From an uncultured Coriobacteriales bacterium (GTDB taxonomy: Bacteria > Actinomycetota > Coriobacteriia > Coriobacteriales > Atopobiaceae), in contig CAMNAH010000077.1 in NCBI GenBank assembly GCA_946530775.1, positions 1-5,974 on the forward strand: a DNA stretch of 5,974 nucleotides, given 5' to 3'. How positions within the stretch are numbered: the stretch's first letter is position 1; each line of letters starts with the position of its first letter. Under the pieces are notes generated by a model. That model saw only the letters and a program-made list of their open reading frames with translations, did no database searches and was not told where the DNA came from. Below, piece after piece: positions 1 to 5,497 of the stretch. A program made the position numbers and the translations under genes.

Positions 1-369
1 GACCTCATCGCCCACGCCATCCTCGACGACTGGCTCGCGCAGGTCGAGCGTGCGCGCGAATGCATCGCGAGCTGCGCGGATGCGCGCGCGGGCTTCTCGG
101 CCATTCTCGCCTGCATCGCCGAGTTCGAAGAGCGCTACCGGCCCACGTTCCGCTCGAGCGGCGTCTCGCTCGCGGGCAGCTCGTTCGCCGTGCGCCATCA
201 GATGCTGCGCGACCAGATCGCCGAGCTCGTGCGCGAGCTGGCGTATCGCTTCGACTGCCATCCCAGCGCCACGGCCGAGAAGGTCATGGCGGAATCGCTT
301 CTCGCCGCGGCCACGCAGGACTGGCCCGCGGACGAGCTCATGCCCCTGTTGGAAAAGCTGATCGGTTAG
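1..369 (+). CDS. Probable TetR-family transcriptional regulator, C-terminal part (5' end outside window)
   Basis: An open frame enters from the left edge and ends at TAG 367-369, giving 122 residues with no start in the window. The segment is all-helical in pattern, with amphipathic stretches and no Gly/Pro-rich loops. It ends in a helix pair (SLLAAATQDW, then ELMPLLEKLIG) like the C-terminal ligand-binding and dimerisation part of TetR-type regulators. The DNA-binding helix-turn-helix would lie upstream and cannot be seen, so the family call is an inference. The stop lies 13 bases before the next start, and that gene's ribosome binding site begins right after the stop, so the regulator is probably co-transcribed with the operon and may control it and itself. 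Another helical regulator remains possible. Confidence 0.5.
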   Translation, partial: DLIAHAILDDWLAQVERARECIASCADARAGFSAILACIAEFEERYRPTFRSSGVSLAGSSFAVRHQMLRDQIAELVRELAYRFDCHPSATAEKVMAESLLAAATQDWPADELMPLLEKLIG

Positions 370-377
370 AAAAGGAG
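370..377 (+). promoter_or_regulatory. Strong ribosome binding site of the flavin-reductase-like gene
   Basis: AAAAGGAG lies immediately after the stop codon of the regulator and five bases before ATG 383. It fixes the start of the downstream gene and leaves no room for a separate promoter. This supports co-transcription. Confidence 0.75.
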
Positions 378-382
378 ACCAT

Positions 383-1309
383 ATGAGCAGCTTCAAAGAT
401 TTGAGGATCGTAGACAACTTCTACCAGACCTCGCTCTTCTTCCCCATGCCCACGGTGATCATCAGCACCCTCACCGAGGACGGCAAGACCACGCTGGGCC
501 CGTACAGCCTGGTGCAGCCCTACTACGTGGCCGGGCGCGACTTCTACGCCATGCTGCTGAACTGCCGCAACTCGTCCAACACCGCGCAGAACATCCTGCG
601 CACGGGCAAGTGCGCGCTCAACTTCATCCCCGATGACCGCAAGTACTTCAAGGAGGCCGTCAAGCTCTCGTGGCCGGGCGACACCCCCGAGGAGAAGATG
701 CCCAAGTGCAAGTTCCGCCTGGAGGAGGGCCTCTGCGCCGCAGCCGATCCCAGCGAGCCGCGCCCGCAGGTGCTCACCGACGCCTTCCAGGTGATCGAGT
801 GCACGTGGGCGAGCGATCTCGACAACGGCTTCGAATGCAAGCCGGGCGAGCTCCACGGCTACCAGCCGCCCTACCACGACTTCAACGGCATCACCTCGGA
901 GTTCGGCGCCACGTTCATCCTGAAGGTCGACAAGATCCTCATGAAGGAGCGCTACTACAACGCCATCATCAACGGCGTCAAGGCCGGTGACTTCCCGCGC
1001 GTGCCCGTGGATTACGGCTACCGTGACAGCAAGAACTTCTGGTACACCAAGTTCCGCAGGCCCATCCCCGAGCTGCTGCAGGTGCGCGCCACCACGCTCG
1101 ACTCGGTGCGCTACGCCGCGGACCGCGTGGATCCCGACGTGCACTTCACCGACGACGCGCTCCAGACCATCGTCAACGTGCCGCGCGTGTTCCTGCCCAC
1201 GGTGCTCAAGGGCTGCGTGGCGTGGGCCAAGGAGAACGGCGTGACCGAGGTCACGGCCGAGCACATGAAGATCATCAACGACAAGCGCTCCAAGGAAAAG
1301 GGCAAGTAA
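383..1309 (+). CDS. Flavin-reductase-like FMN-binding split-barrel protein with a PCP_red-like C-terminal segment
   Basis: The product is 308 residues and starts at ATG 383 behind a strong ribosome binding site. Residues about 18-195 resemble the flavin reductase-like split barrel: a PTVIISTLTEDG strand-turn, then SLVQPYYVAG, a LLNCRNSSNTAQNI stretch matching the family's 'T-x-x-N-I' phosphate-binding region, and CALNFIP. Such proteins bind FMN and pass electrons between NAD(P)H or partner proteins and a substrate. At 308 residues it is longer than the usual 150-200. The extra C-terminal part, about residues 254-303, reads FTDDALQTIVNVPRVFLP followed by AWAKENGVTEVTAEHM. This resembles the short helical PCP_red domain of protochlorophyllide-reductase-type proteins. 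No signal peptide or membrane helix is seen, so it is probably cytoplasmic. It is first of the metabolic genes in the operon. The flavin fold is fairly secure; the C-terminal assignment is from memory of the family pattern and the substrate is unknown. Confidence 0.8.
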   Translation: MSSFKDLRIVDNFYQTSLFFPMPTVIISTLTEDGKTTLGPYSLVQPYYVAGRDFYAMLLNCRNSSNTAQNILRTGKCALNFIPDDRKYFKEAVKLSWPGDTPEEKMPKCKFRLEEGLCAAADPSEPRPQVLTDAFQVIECTWASDLDNGFECKPGELHGYQPPYHDFNGITSEFGATFILKVDKILMKERYYNAIINGVKAGDFPRVPVDYGYRDSKNFWYTKFRRPIPELLQVRATTLDSVRYAADRVDPDVHFTDDALQTIVNVPRVFLPTVLKGCVAWAKENGVTEVTAEHMKIINDKRSKEKGK

Positions 1310-1330
1310 GGCGAGCGCGTTGCTCACCGC

Positions 1331-1338
1331 GAAAGGAG
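1331..1338 (+). promoter_or_regulatory. Ribosome binding site that decides the start of the atypical SDR gene
   Basis: GAAAGGAG lies eight bases before ATG 1347. It rules out the in-frame upstream TTG at 1320, which has no comparable site and would add nine residues (MLTAKGETT) encoded by the ribosome binding site itself. Confidence 0.8.
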
Positions 1339-1346
1339 AAACAACA

Positions 1347-2210
1347 ATGGAGAAGGTCGTTCTCGCCGGAGCCTACGGCAAGCTGGGCTCCGAGATCCTG
1401 AAGGTCCTCGTCGACCGCGGCTACGATGTGGTCGCCGCCGACGTGATCGACCGCGAGGTGGAGGGCGTCGACAAGAGCGCCTACACCTACAAGAAGCTCG
1501 ACGCCACCGATGCGGCGTCGCTCGAGGGCCTCTGCGACGGCGCCGACGTGGTCATCACCACCGTGGGCCTCACCACCGCGAGCGCCAAGGTCACCGCCTA
1601 CGACATCGACTACCACGGCAACCTCAACATCCTGAACGAGGCCAAGCGCGCGGGCGTCAAGAAGTTCGTGTACATCTCGGTCATCAAGGCCGACAAGGCC
1701 CCCGACACCGTGCCGATGGTGCACGCCAAGGCCCTCATGGAGGCCGACCTCAAGAAGAGCGGCATCGACTACGTGATCCACCGTCCCACGGGCTACTTCT
1801 ACGACATCGTCAAGGTGTTCAAGCCCATGATCGAGAGCGGCTCGGTGTCGCTGCTCGGCAAGCAGGCCGTGCACGCCAATGTGGTTGATTGCCCCGAGTT
1901 CGCGGCCTTCATCGTGGACCACATGCACGACACCAACGTGACCTACAACGTGGGCGGCAAGGAGACCTGGTCCTACGAGGAGATCGCCCGCATGTGCTTC
2001 GACGCCGCCGGCAAGCCCGCCGTCATCAAGCATGCGCCCGCGTTCCTCTTCGACGTGCTGGCCGCGCTGCCCAAGAACAAGAAGAACGGCAAGTCGGCCA
2101 TCATCCGCTTCTCCAAGTGGACCCTCACCGAGGAAATGGTGGGCGACACCCACGTGGGCGAGCACAGCTTCAAGGACTACATCTACGAGAGCTTCAACAA
2201 GGAGGCTTAA
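1347..2210 (+). CDS. Atypical SDR / NmrA-like NAD(P)-binding protein
   Basis: The product is 287 residues. The N-terminus has a Rossmann fold with the GxxGxxG loop at residues 8-14 (GAYGKLG). An aspartate at residue 32, at the end of the second strand, favours NAD(H) over NADP(H). LDATD (51-55) and ADVVITTVG (66-74) follow the extended/atypical SDR pattern. RAGVKKFVYISV (101-112), HAKALMEADLKKSG (126-139) and HRPTGYF (145-151) match NmrA-like and divinyl-reductase-like relatives. The classical Tyr-x-x-x-Lys pair is not evident: the equivalent region has His126 and Lys128. It may therefore reduce a substrate differently, or serve as a cofactor-binding or sensor protein. It lies 37 bases after the flavin protein and 6 before the membrane reductase, so all three are probably made together. 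Lys and Asn codons are nearly all AAG and AAC, as in its neighbours, suggesting high expression. The substrate is unknown. Confidence 0.8.
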   Translation: MEKVVLAGAYGKLGSEILKVLVDRGYDVVAADVIDREVEGVDKSAYTYKKLDATDAASLEGLCDGADVVITTVGLTTASAKVTAYDIDYHGNLNILNEAKRAGVKKFVYISVIKADKAPDTVPMVHAKALMEADLKKSGIDYVIHRPTGYFYDIVKVFKPMIESGSVSLLGKQAVHANVVDCPEFAAFIVDHMHDTNVTYNVGGKETWSYEEIARMCFDAAGKPAVIKHAPAFLFDVLAALPKNKKNGKSAIIRFSKWTLTEEMVGDTHVGEHSFKDYIYESFNKEA

Positions 2211-2216
2211 ATCACC

Positions 2217-3029
2217 ATGTACTGGGGTTTTCTGGGTATTCTCTTTCTGATCTCGGCCGTGGGCTGCTGCTGCGGTTTCAAGAACTTCGTGTGGTTCCTC
2301 TCCATCGGCTACGGCATCTCCGTGGCGCTGATGGGCGTGAGCTACCTCTTCATCGGCATCAACCAGGCGCAGCCCATGGGCTTCGCCACCGTCACCGCGT
2401 GCCTGCTGTTCATCGTCTACGGCGCGCGCCTTGCGGGCTTCCTGCTCATGCGCGAGCTCAAGAACGCGAGCTACAAGAAGGTGCTCGACCAGGCGTCCAA
2501 GGACACCGCGGGCGATAAGCCCATGCCCATCTTCGTGAAGGTGGCCATCTGGATCTTCGCGGCCGCGCTCTACGTGGTGCAGACCTCGCCCGTGTTCTTC
2601 CGCATCATGAACGGCAACGGCGCCGAGCTCATGACCACCATCCTCGGCGTCTTCATCAGCGTGATCGGCGTCTCCATCGAGGCCGTGGCCGACAAGCAGA
2701 AGAGCGAGCAGAAGGCCAAGCGTCCCGACATGGTTGCTACCGAGGGCCTGTTCAAGTCGGTGCGCTGCCCCAACTATTTCGGCGAGATCACCTTCTGGAC
2801 CGGCGTGTTCATCGGCGGTCTTACGACCTATAGGGGCATCGGCCAGTGGCTCTTCGCCATCATCGGATACGTGGCCATCGTCTACATCATGATCAACGGC
2901 GCCCAGCGTCTCGACCGTCGCCAGGAGAAGGCCAACGGCCACAAGCCCGAGTACCGCGCCTACGCCGACAGCACGCCGCTCATCGTGCCCTTCATCCCCG
3001 TGAGCCATATCGGCAGCTACAAGGACTAG
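2217..3029 (+). CDS. DUF1295 / steroid 5-alpha-reductase-family integral membrane protein
   Basis: The product is 270 residues with about seven membrane helices (roughly 2-20, 23-47, 56-78, 105-124, 136-157, 190-205, 209-228), the layout of the steroid 5-alpha-reductase fold. The signature is clear: IEAVADKQKSEQK (154-166), EGLFKSVRCPNYFGE (176-190), and near the C-terminus KPEYRAY (243-249) followed by LIVPFIP. In this family these segments bind NADPH and shape the active site, and members reduce activated C=C bonds in steroids or other lipids. The usual His of the RHPNY motif is Cys184 here. Helix 1 contains three consecutive cysteines (17-19). The ribosome binding site AGGAGG (2200-2205) lies inside the end of the preceding gene, suggesting translational coupling. 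Isoprenylcysteine- or phospholipid-methyltransferase relatives share part of the fold, but the AVADKQK segment favours DUF1295. The substrate is unproven. Confidence 0.85.
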   Translation: MYWGFLGILFLISAVGCCCGFKNFVWFLSIGYGISVALMGVSYLFIGINQAQPMGFATVTACLLFIVYGARLAGFLLMRELKNASYKKVLDQASKDTAGDKPMPIFVKVAIWIFAAALYVVQTSPVFFRIMNGNGAELMTTILGVFISVIGVSIEAVADKQKSEQKAKRPDMVATEGLFKSVRCPNYFGEITFWTGVFIGGLTTYRGIGQWLFAIIGYVAIVYIMINGAQRLDRRQEKANGHKPEYRAYADSTPLIVPFIPVSHIGSYKD

Positions 3030-3041
3030 GGGGCGCTTGGT

Positions 3042-3647
3042 ATGACCGTTCCTATGGCGCTGGTGGACTATGTTCCCGTGGCGCTCTTCCTCGTTGCGGC
3101 GATCGTGCTGCAGCGTGCGCTCTATGCCGAGATGAGCAAGGGCGCGTTCGCGATCTTCTCTGCGGGCACCATCATGGTGTTCGTGGCGGGCCTCTTCAAG
3201 GCAACGTGGAAGCTGCTCTATGCGGCGGGCGTCTGCGATTTCCAGGCGCTCAGCAGCGCGTTCTTCCCCATGCAGTCTACGGGATTCCTGCTGGCCGGAC
3301 TGGGTTGCGTGGCGCTGGCGTTCTTCAAGCAGAAGGACGAGTCCGGCGCGCTCGCGGCCGCCGCAGCTCCCGCCGCGTTCAAGGGCACCTTCGTGTTCGT
3401 GACGGCGATGGTGGCCGGCGTGGCGATGATGGACTTCTCGCTTGCAAAGATCGCCCGCAAGCGCGGGGCCGGTGCAGCTGCGGTGCTCTTCATCGTGTCG
3501 TTTGTCTTCACGCTCGGGATGGGCTATCTCTCGAGCAAGGACTTCGCGAACCCCGCGATGAACTGGATCGGCGAGGGCGTGAATACCTGCGCTCAGGTGC
3601 TCTTCCTCATCGCCTCGCTCAAGCTGGCGCGCGCTCAGAAAGCATAG
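3042..3647 (+). CDS. Unrecognised six-helix integral membrane protein
   Basis: The product is 201 residues and I do not recognise a named family. It has about six hydrophobic helices (roughly 7-25, 35-53, 76-95, 114-130, 143-162, 179-195). Short basic stretches (KIARKRG 136-142, KLARAQKA at the C-terminus) suggest that those loops and the tail face the cytoplasm. An Ala-rich linker at 103-112 separates helices 3 and 4. Possible functional residues near membrane boundaries are Cys65, Asp66, Asn175 and Asn181. There is no clear cofactor motif, heme His pairs or transporter signature. It begins 12 bases after the membrane reductase, with a GGGGGC ribosome-binding-like stretch at 3029-3034. A second Met at residue 5 is an alternative start. 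Codon use is a little less biased than in the three genes before it. Its place as last gene of the operon suggests a partner, anchor or channel for the reductase, by context only. Confidence 0.75.
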   Translation: MTVPMALVDYVPVALFLVAAIVLQRALYAEMSKGAFAIFSAGTIMVFVAGLFKATWKLLYAAGVCDFQALSSAFFPMQSTGFLLAGLGCVALAFFKQKDESGALAAAAAPAAFKGTFVFVTAMVAGVAMMDFSLAKIARKRGAGAAAVLFIVSFVFTLGMGYLSSKDFANPAMNWIGEGVNTCAQVLFLIASLKLARAQKA

Positions 3648-3677
3648 TGGCACACCGCTCCCCGGGAGACTGTGCCA
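3648..3677 (+). other. Nested hairpin directly after the operon's last stop codon
   Basis: TGGCACA (3648-3654) pairs with TGTGCCA (3671-3677), and inside it CTCC pairs with GGAG around a CCG loop. The structure starts on the base after the stop codon and ends on the base before the terminator stem, so the two hairpins could stack. It has no U-tract of its own on the plus strand, so it is not a terminator alone. It may stabilise the 3' end or slow the polymerase. Confidence 0.5.
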
Positions 3678-3709
3678 AAAAGCCCCGTCGCAGATGCGGC
3701 GGGGCTTTT
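3678..3709. terminator. Bidirectional Rho-independent terminator between convergent genes
   Basis: AAAAGCCCCGTCGC (3678-3691) pairs with GCGGCGGGGCTTTT (3696-3709) around the loop AGAT. This gives a 14-bp stem with one G-U pair on the plus strand (a C-A mismatch on the minus). The flanking A and T runs give a U-tract in both directions: four T on the plus strand and five on the minus. It lies 30 bases after the plus-strand operon and 23 bases after the stop of the minus-strand SDR gene, so it serves both. Confidence 0.92.
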
Positions 3710-3732
3710 GCGTGCGGCGGTTTTCGCGTGGC

Positions 3733-4518
3733 CTAGTTGGCGGCAGCGACCTTGGAGTCGATGTGCATGCCCATGCCCGCGGTGTGGGCGGAGACGTCGG
3801 AGGCCAGGTAGAGCACGGCGTCGGCAACCTCCTCGGGCTTGGCGTAGCGCTTGTCCATGGCGTAGGCGCCTGCCAGGGCGGCCATGGCCTCCTCGTGCGA
3901 CAGCTCGGGGAAGAAGTCCTTCTCGATGCGGAGCATCATGGGCGTGTCCACGGGGCCGGGGCAGATGTAGTTCACATGCACGCCCACGGGGCCGAGCTCC
4001 ATGGCGACGCACTTGGTGAGGCCCGCGACAGCGTACTTGGACGAGACGTACGCGCTGTTGCCCGCGGTGGGCTCGTAGGCGGCGCCGGAGGCGATCACCA
4101 CGACGGCACCCGACTGCTTCGCGATGAGCTCGGGGGCGGTGTACTTCATGGTAAGCATCACCGCGAAGATGTTCAGCATGTAGACCTTCTCGAAGAGCTC
4201 GAGCGTCATGTCCTGGACGGGATGGGCCTGGCCCTCGTAGCCCGCATTGGGGACGACGATGTCGAACGTGCCGAAGTCCGCCTTGACGGCCTCGACGAAG
4301 TTCTTGATGTCCTCTTCCTTGGTCATGTCGGCAACATAGCCCTTGACCTGGCCCTCGGCGGCGTCGAGGGTGGGCAGCAGCGCGTCGATCTTGGCCTGGC
4401 TGGTGGAGGAGAAGGCCACCTTGGCGCCCTCGCGCAGGAACGCCTTCACGATGGCGGTGCCGATGCCGCCGGTTCCGCCGGTGACGATAGCGACCTTGTC
4501 CTGGAGATGCAGATCCAT
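3733..4518 (-). CDS. Classical short-chain dehydrogenase/reductase (SDR)
   Basis: The product is 261 residues, typical for a classical SDR, with a complete motif set. The cofactor loop is TGGTGGIG (13-20), with Asp64 in VADMT and NAG at 91-93. The catalytic set is Asn116, Ser144, Tyr157 and Lys161 (AYVSSK), followed by the PG motif in YICPGPVDTP (184-193). The second strand ends in SSTS (37-40) rather than an acidic residue, which suggests NADP(H) preference. The C-terminal GMGMHIDSK resembles the usual G-x-x-x-x-V-D-G-G but has Ser-Lys for the double Gly. The start at 4518 is chosen because GAAAGGG lies upstream at suitable spacing (4527-4533) and the cofactor fold begins at once. Longer in-frame starts would run through the promoter into the divergent gene. 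It reversibly oxidises an alcohol or reduces a ketone. Hydroxysteroid dehydrogenase is one option, given the nearby 5-alpha-reductase-like gene, but the sequence does not fix the substrate. Confidence 0.93.
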   Translation of the reverse strand: MDLHLQDKVAIVTGGTGGIGTAIVKAFLREGAKVAFSSTSQAKIDALLPTLDAAEGQVKGYVADMTKEEDIKNFVEAVKADFGTFDIVVPNAGYEGQAHPVQDMTLELFEKVYMLNIFAVMLTMKYTAPELIAKQSGAVVVIASGAAYEPTAGNSAYVSSKYAVAGLTKCVAMELGPVGVHVNYICPGPVDTPMMLRIEKDFFPELSHEEAMAALAGAYAMDKRYAKPEEVADAVLYLASDVSAHTAGMGMHIDSKVAAAN

Positions 4519-4557
4519 GGGAATCACCCTTTCAGAAGTTGAATGCCTACCCTTGCG

Positions 4558-4563
4558 ATTGTA
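4558..4563 (-). promoter_or_regulatory. Candidate -10 box for the SDR gene
   Basis: Read on the minus strand this is TACAAT, one base from the TATAAT consensus and 39 bases upstream of the SDR start codon. The hexamer 17 bases further upstream is TTCGCC, a poor -35. A better TTGACC is 24 bases away, too far for a normal promoter. The weak -35 would fit an activator-dependent promoter, with the inverted repeat centred roughly 64 bases before the expected start of transcription. Confidence 0.35.
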
Positions 4564-4600
4564 GCTTTCCGAATTCGAGCGGCGAACGGTCAAAGATGAT

Positions 4601-4630
4601 ACTTTTGTAAGCGGTAGTTTGTACAAAAGT
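4601..4630. promoter_or_regulatory. Perfect inverted repeat in the divergent promoter region, probable operator
   Basis: ACTTTTGTA (4601-4609) and TACAAAAGT (4622-4630) are exact reverse complements separated by 12 bases. The half-site centres are 21 bases apart, two DNA turns, as expected for a dimeric regulator bound to one face. The right half overlaps a 10-bp palindrome, TTTGTACAAA (4618-4627), giving a possible third half-site. It lies in AT-rich sequence within otherwise very GC-rich DNA, between divergent genes. Its right end is 18 bases before the plus-strand start codon. Which protein binds is not visible; the regulator at 1-369 is one candidate. Confidence 0.6.
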
Positions 4631-4648
4631 GCTCGGTATGGGGGTGGC

Positions 4649-5458
4649 ATGGAACGCGACGAGCGGTATAAGAGGATTTTGCGCGGTGCAGCGGTTGCGA
4701 CCGCGGCGATGCTCGTCTCGGCGGGTACGGCCATCGCGCGGCTGATCCGCCGAGCAGACCCGCATTTCCGCTTCAACACGATGTTCGGCCACGCGGTGGT
4801 CTTCACCGTGGAGGATGGCGCCGGCCGGCCCGTGCGCATGCTCGCCGTGGGGCGCTCGGTGCAATCGGGCACGTATCTGGGCGAGGACCGCTTCGAGCTG
4901 CCGTTCGAGTACTACCGCGCCTTCGAGCGCGCGGTCGCGGCCAAAGGCGATGCCCATGACGTTCTCATGCTCGGCGGCGGTGCCTTCGCGTATCCCAAGC
5001 ATGCGCTCATCGCGCACCCCGAGCTGCACATGGATGTGGTCGAGGCCGACCCCGCTATCATCGACCTCGCGCGGCGCTGGTTCTTCCTCGAGGAGCTCGA
5101 GCGCAGGGTGGGGGAGCGGCTGCATATCCTCATCGGAGACGCCCATACCTACCTTGCCACCTGCGGAAAGACCTACGACGTCATCATCAACGACCTCTTC
5201 GCGTCAGCGCAGGCCGTGGCCGACTTCGCGACGGACGACGGCGTCGAGCTGGTAAAGGCCCACCTTAACAAGGGCGGACTCTACCTGGTGAACGTCGTGA
5301 CCTCGCATCTCGACTATGCGCGCCTCGCCGAGGTGGGCGAGCTGCTCGAGCGGCACTTCGGCAAGGTCGAGATGGTCGAGTGCACCGATCTGGACTTCTC
5401 GGACGATGAGAACTACCTCTTCGTGTGCCATGACAAGAACGATGGTCGGCCACACTAA
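4649..5458 (+). CDS. Membrane-anchored spermidine-synthase-like (SAM-fold) protein
   Basis: The product is 269 residues. A basic N-terminus is followed by one hydrophobic helix (about 13-30) and then RLIRR, consistent with a membrane anchor. The rest has the Rossmann core of polyamine synthases and related SAM enzymes: DVLMLGGGAFAYP (104-116), the acidic strand VVEADP (130-135), GDAHTYL (163-169) and YDVIINDLF (176-184). The true spermidine synthase motif GGGDGG is GGGAFAYP here, and the usual catalytic D-S-x-D-P stretch is NDLFASA, so genuine putrescine aminopropyl transfer is unlikely. The family contains many uncharacterised 'spermidine synthase-like' methyltransferase-type proteins, and this is probably one of them. 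ATG 4649 is preferred. The ribosome binding site is weak (GGGGGTGG only a base away), and the upstream TTG 4619 lies inside the inverted repeat. It is divergent from the SDR gene and may share its regulation. Confidence 0.8.
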   Translation: MERDERYKRILRGAAVATAAMLVSAGTAIARLIRRADPHFRFNTMFGHAVVFTVEDGAGRPVRMLAVGRSVQSGTYLGEDRFELPFEYYRAFERAVAAKGDAHDVLMLGGGAFAYPKHALIAHPELHMDVVEADPAIIDLARRWFFLEELERRVGERLHILIGDAHTYLATCGKTYDVIINDLFASAQAVADFATDDGVELVKAHLNKGGLYLVNVVTSHLDYARLAEVGELLERHFGKVEMVECTDLDFSDDENYLFVCHDKNDGRPH

Positions 5459-5497
5459 GCGCTTGTTAACCCACTGCACTAACGTGTGACCTGCGGT

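Noticed and set aside
338..1327. A 329-codon antisense frame opposite the flavin-reductase-like gene
   Set aside because: Same composition artefact: rich in Val, Leu, His and Gly with no recognisable motif, and fully covered by a gene with a ribosome binding site and domain match.
1310..1346. Possible hairpin GAGC-GCGTT-GCTC in the gap between the flavin protein and the atypical SDR
   Set aside because: The stem is only four base pairs plus two after a mismatch, with no U-tract. It is too weak to call a terminator or attenuator and is easily expected by chance in this GC-rich sequence.
1275..3827. An 850-codon antisense reading frame with no stop, opposite three and a half genes
   Set aside because: It arises from the strong C/G third-position bias of the plus-strand genes. 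The translation is dominated by His, Val, Gly, Glu, Asp and Arg in low-complexity runs with no fold pattern, and it would span the terminator. The plus-strand frames have clear family motifs.
3694..4542. A 282-codon plus-strand frame across the SDR gene
   Set aside because: It is a mirror of the codon bias of the minus-strand SDR and starts inside the terminator. The SDR has the complete catalytic motif set.
4519..4872. N-terminal extension of the SDR (about 118 extra residues)
   Set aside because: The extension runs through the promoter, the inverted repeat and into the divergent gene. The cofactor-binding fold begins immediately after ATG 4518, which has its own ribosome binding site.
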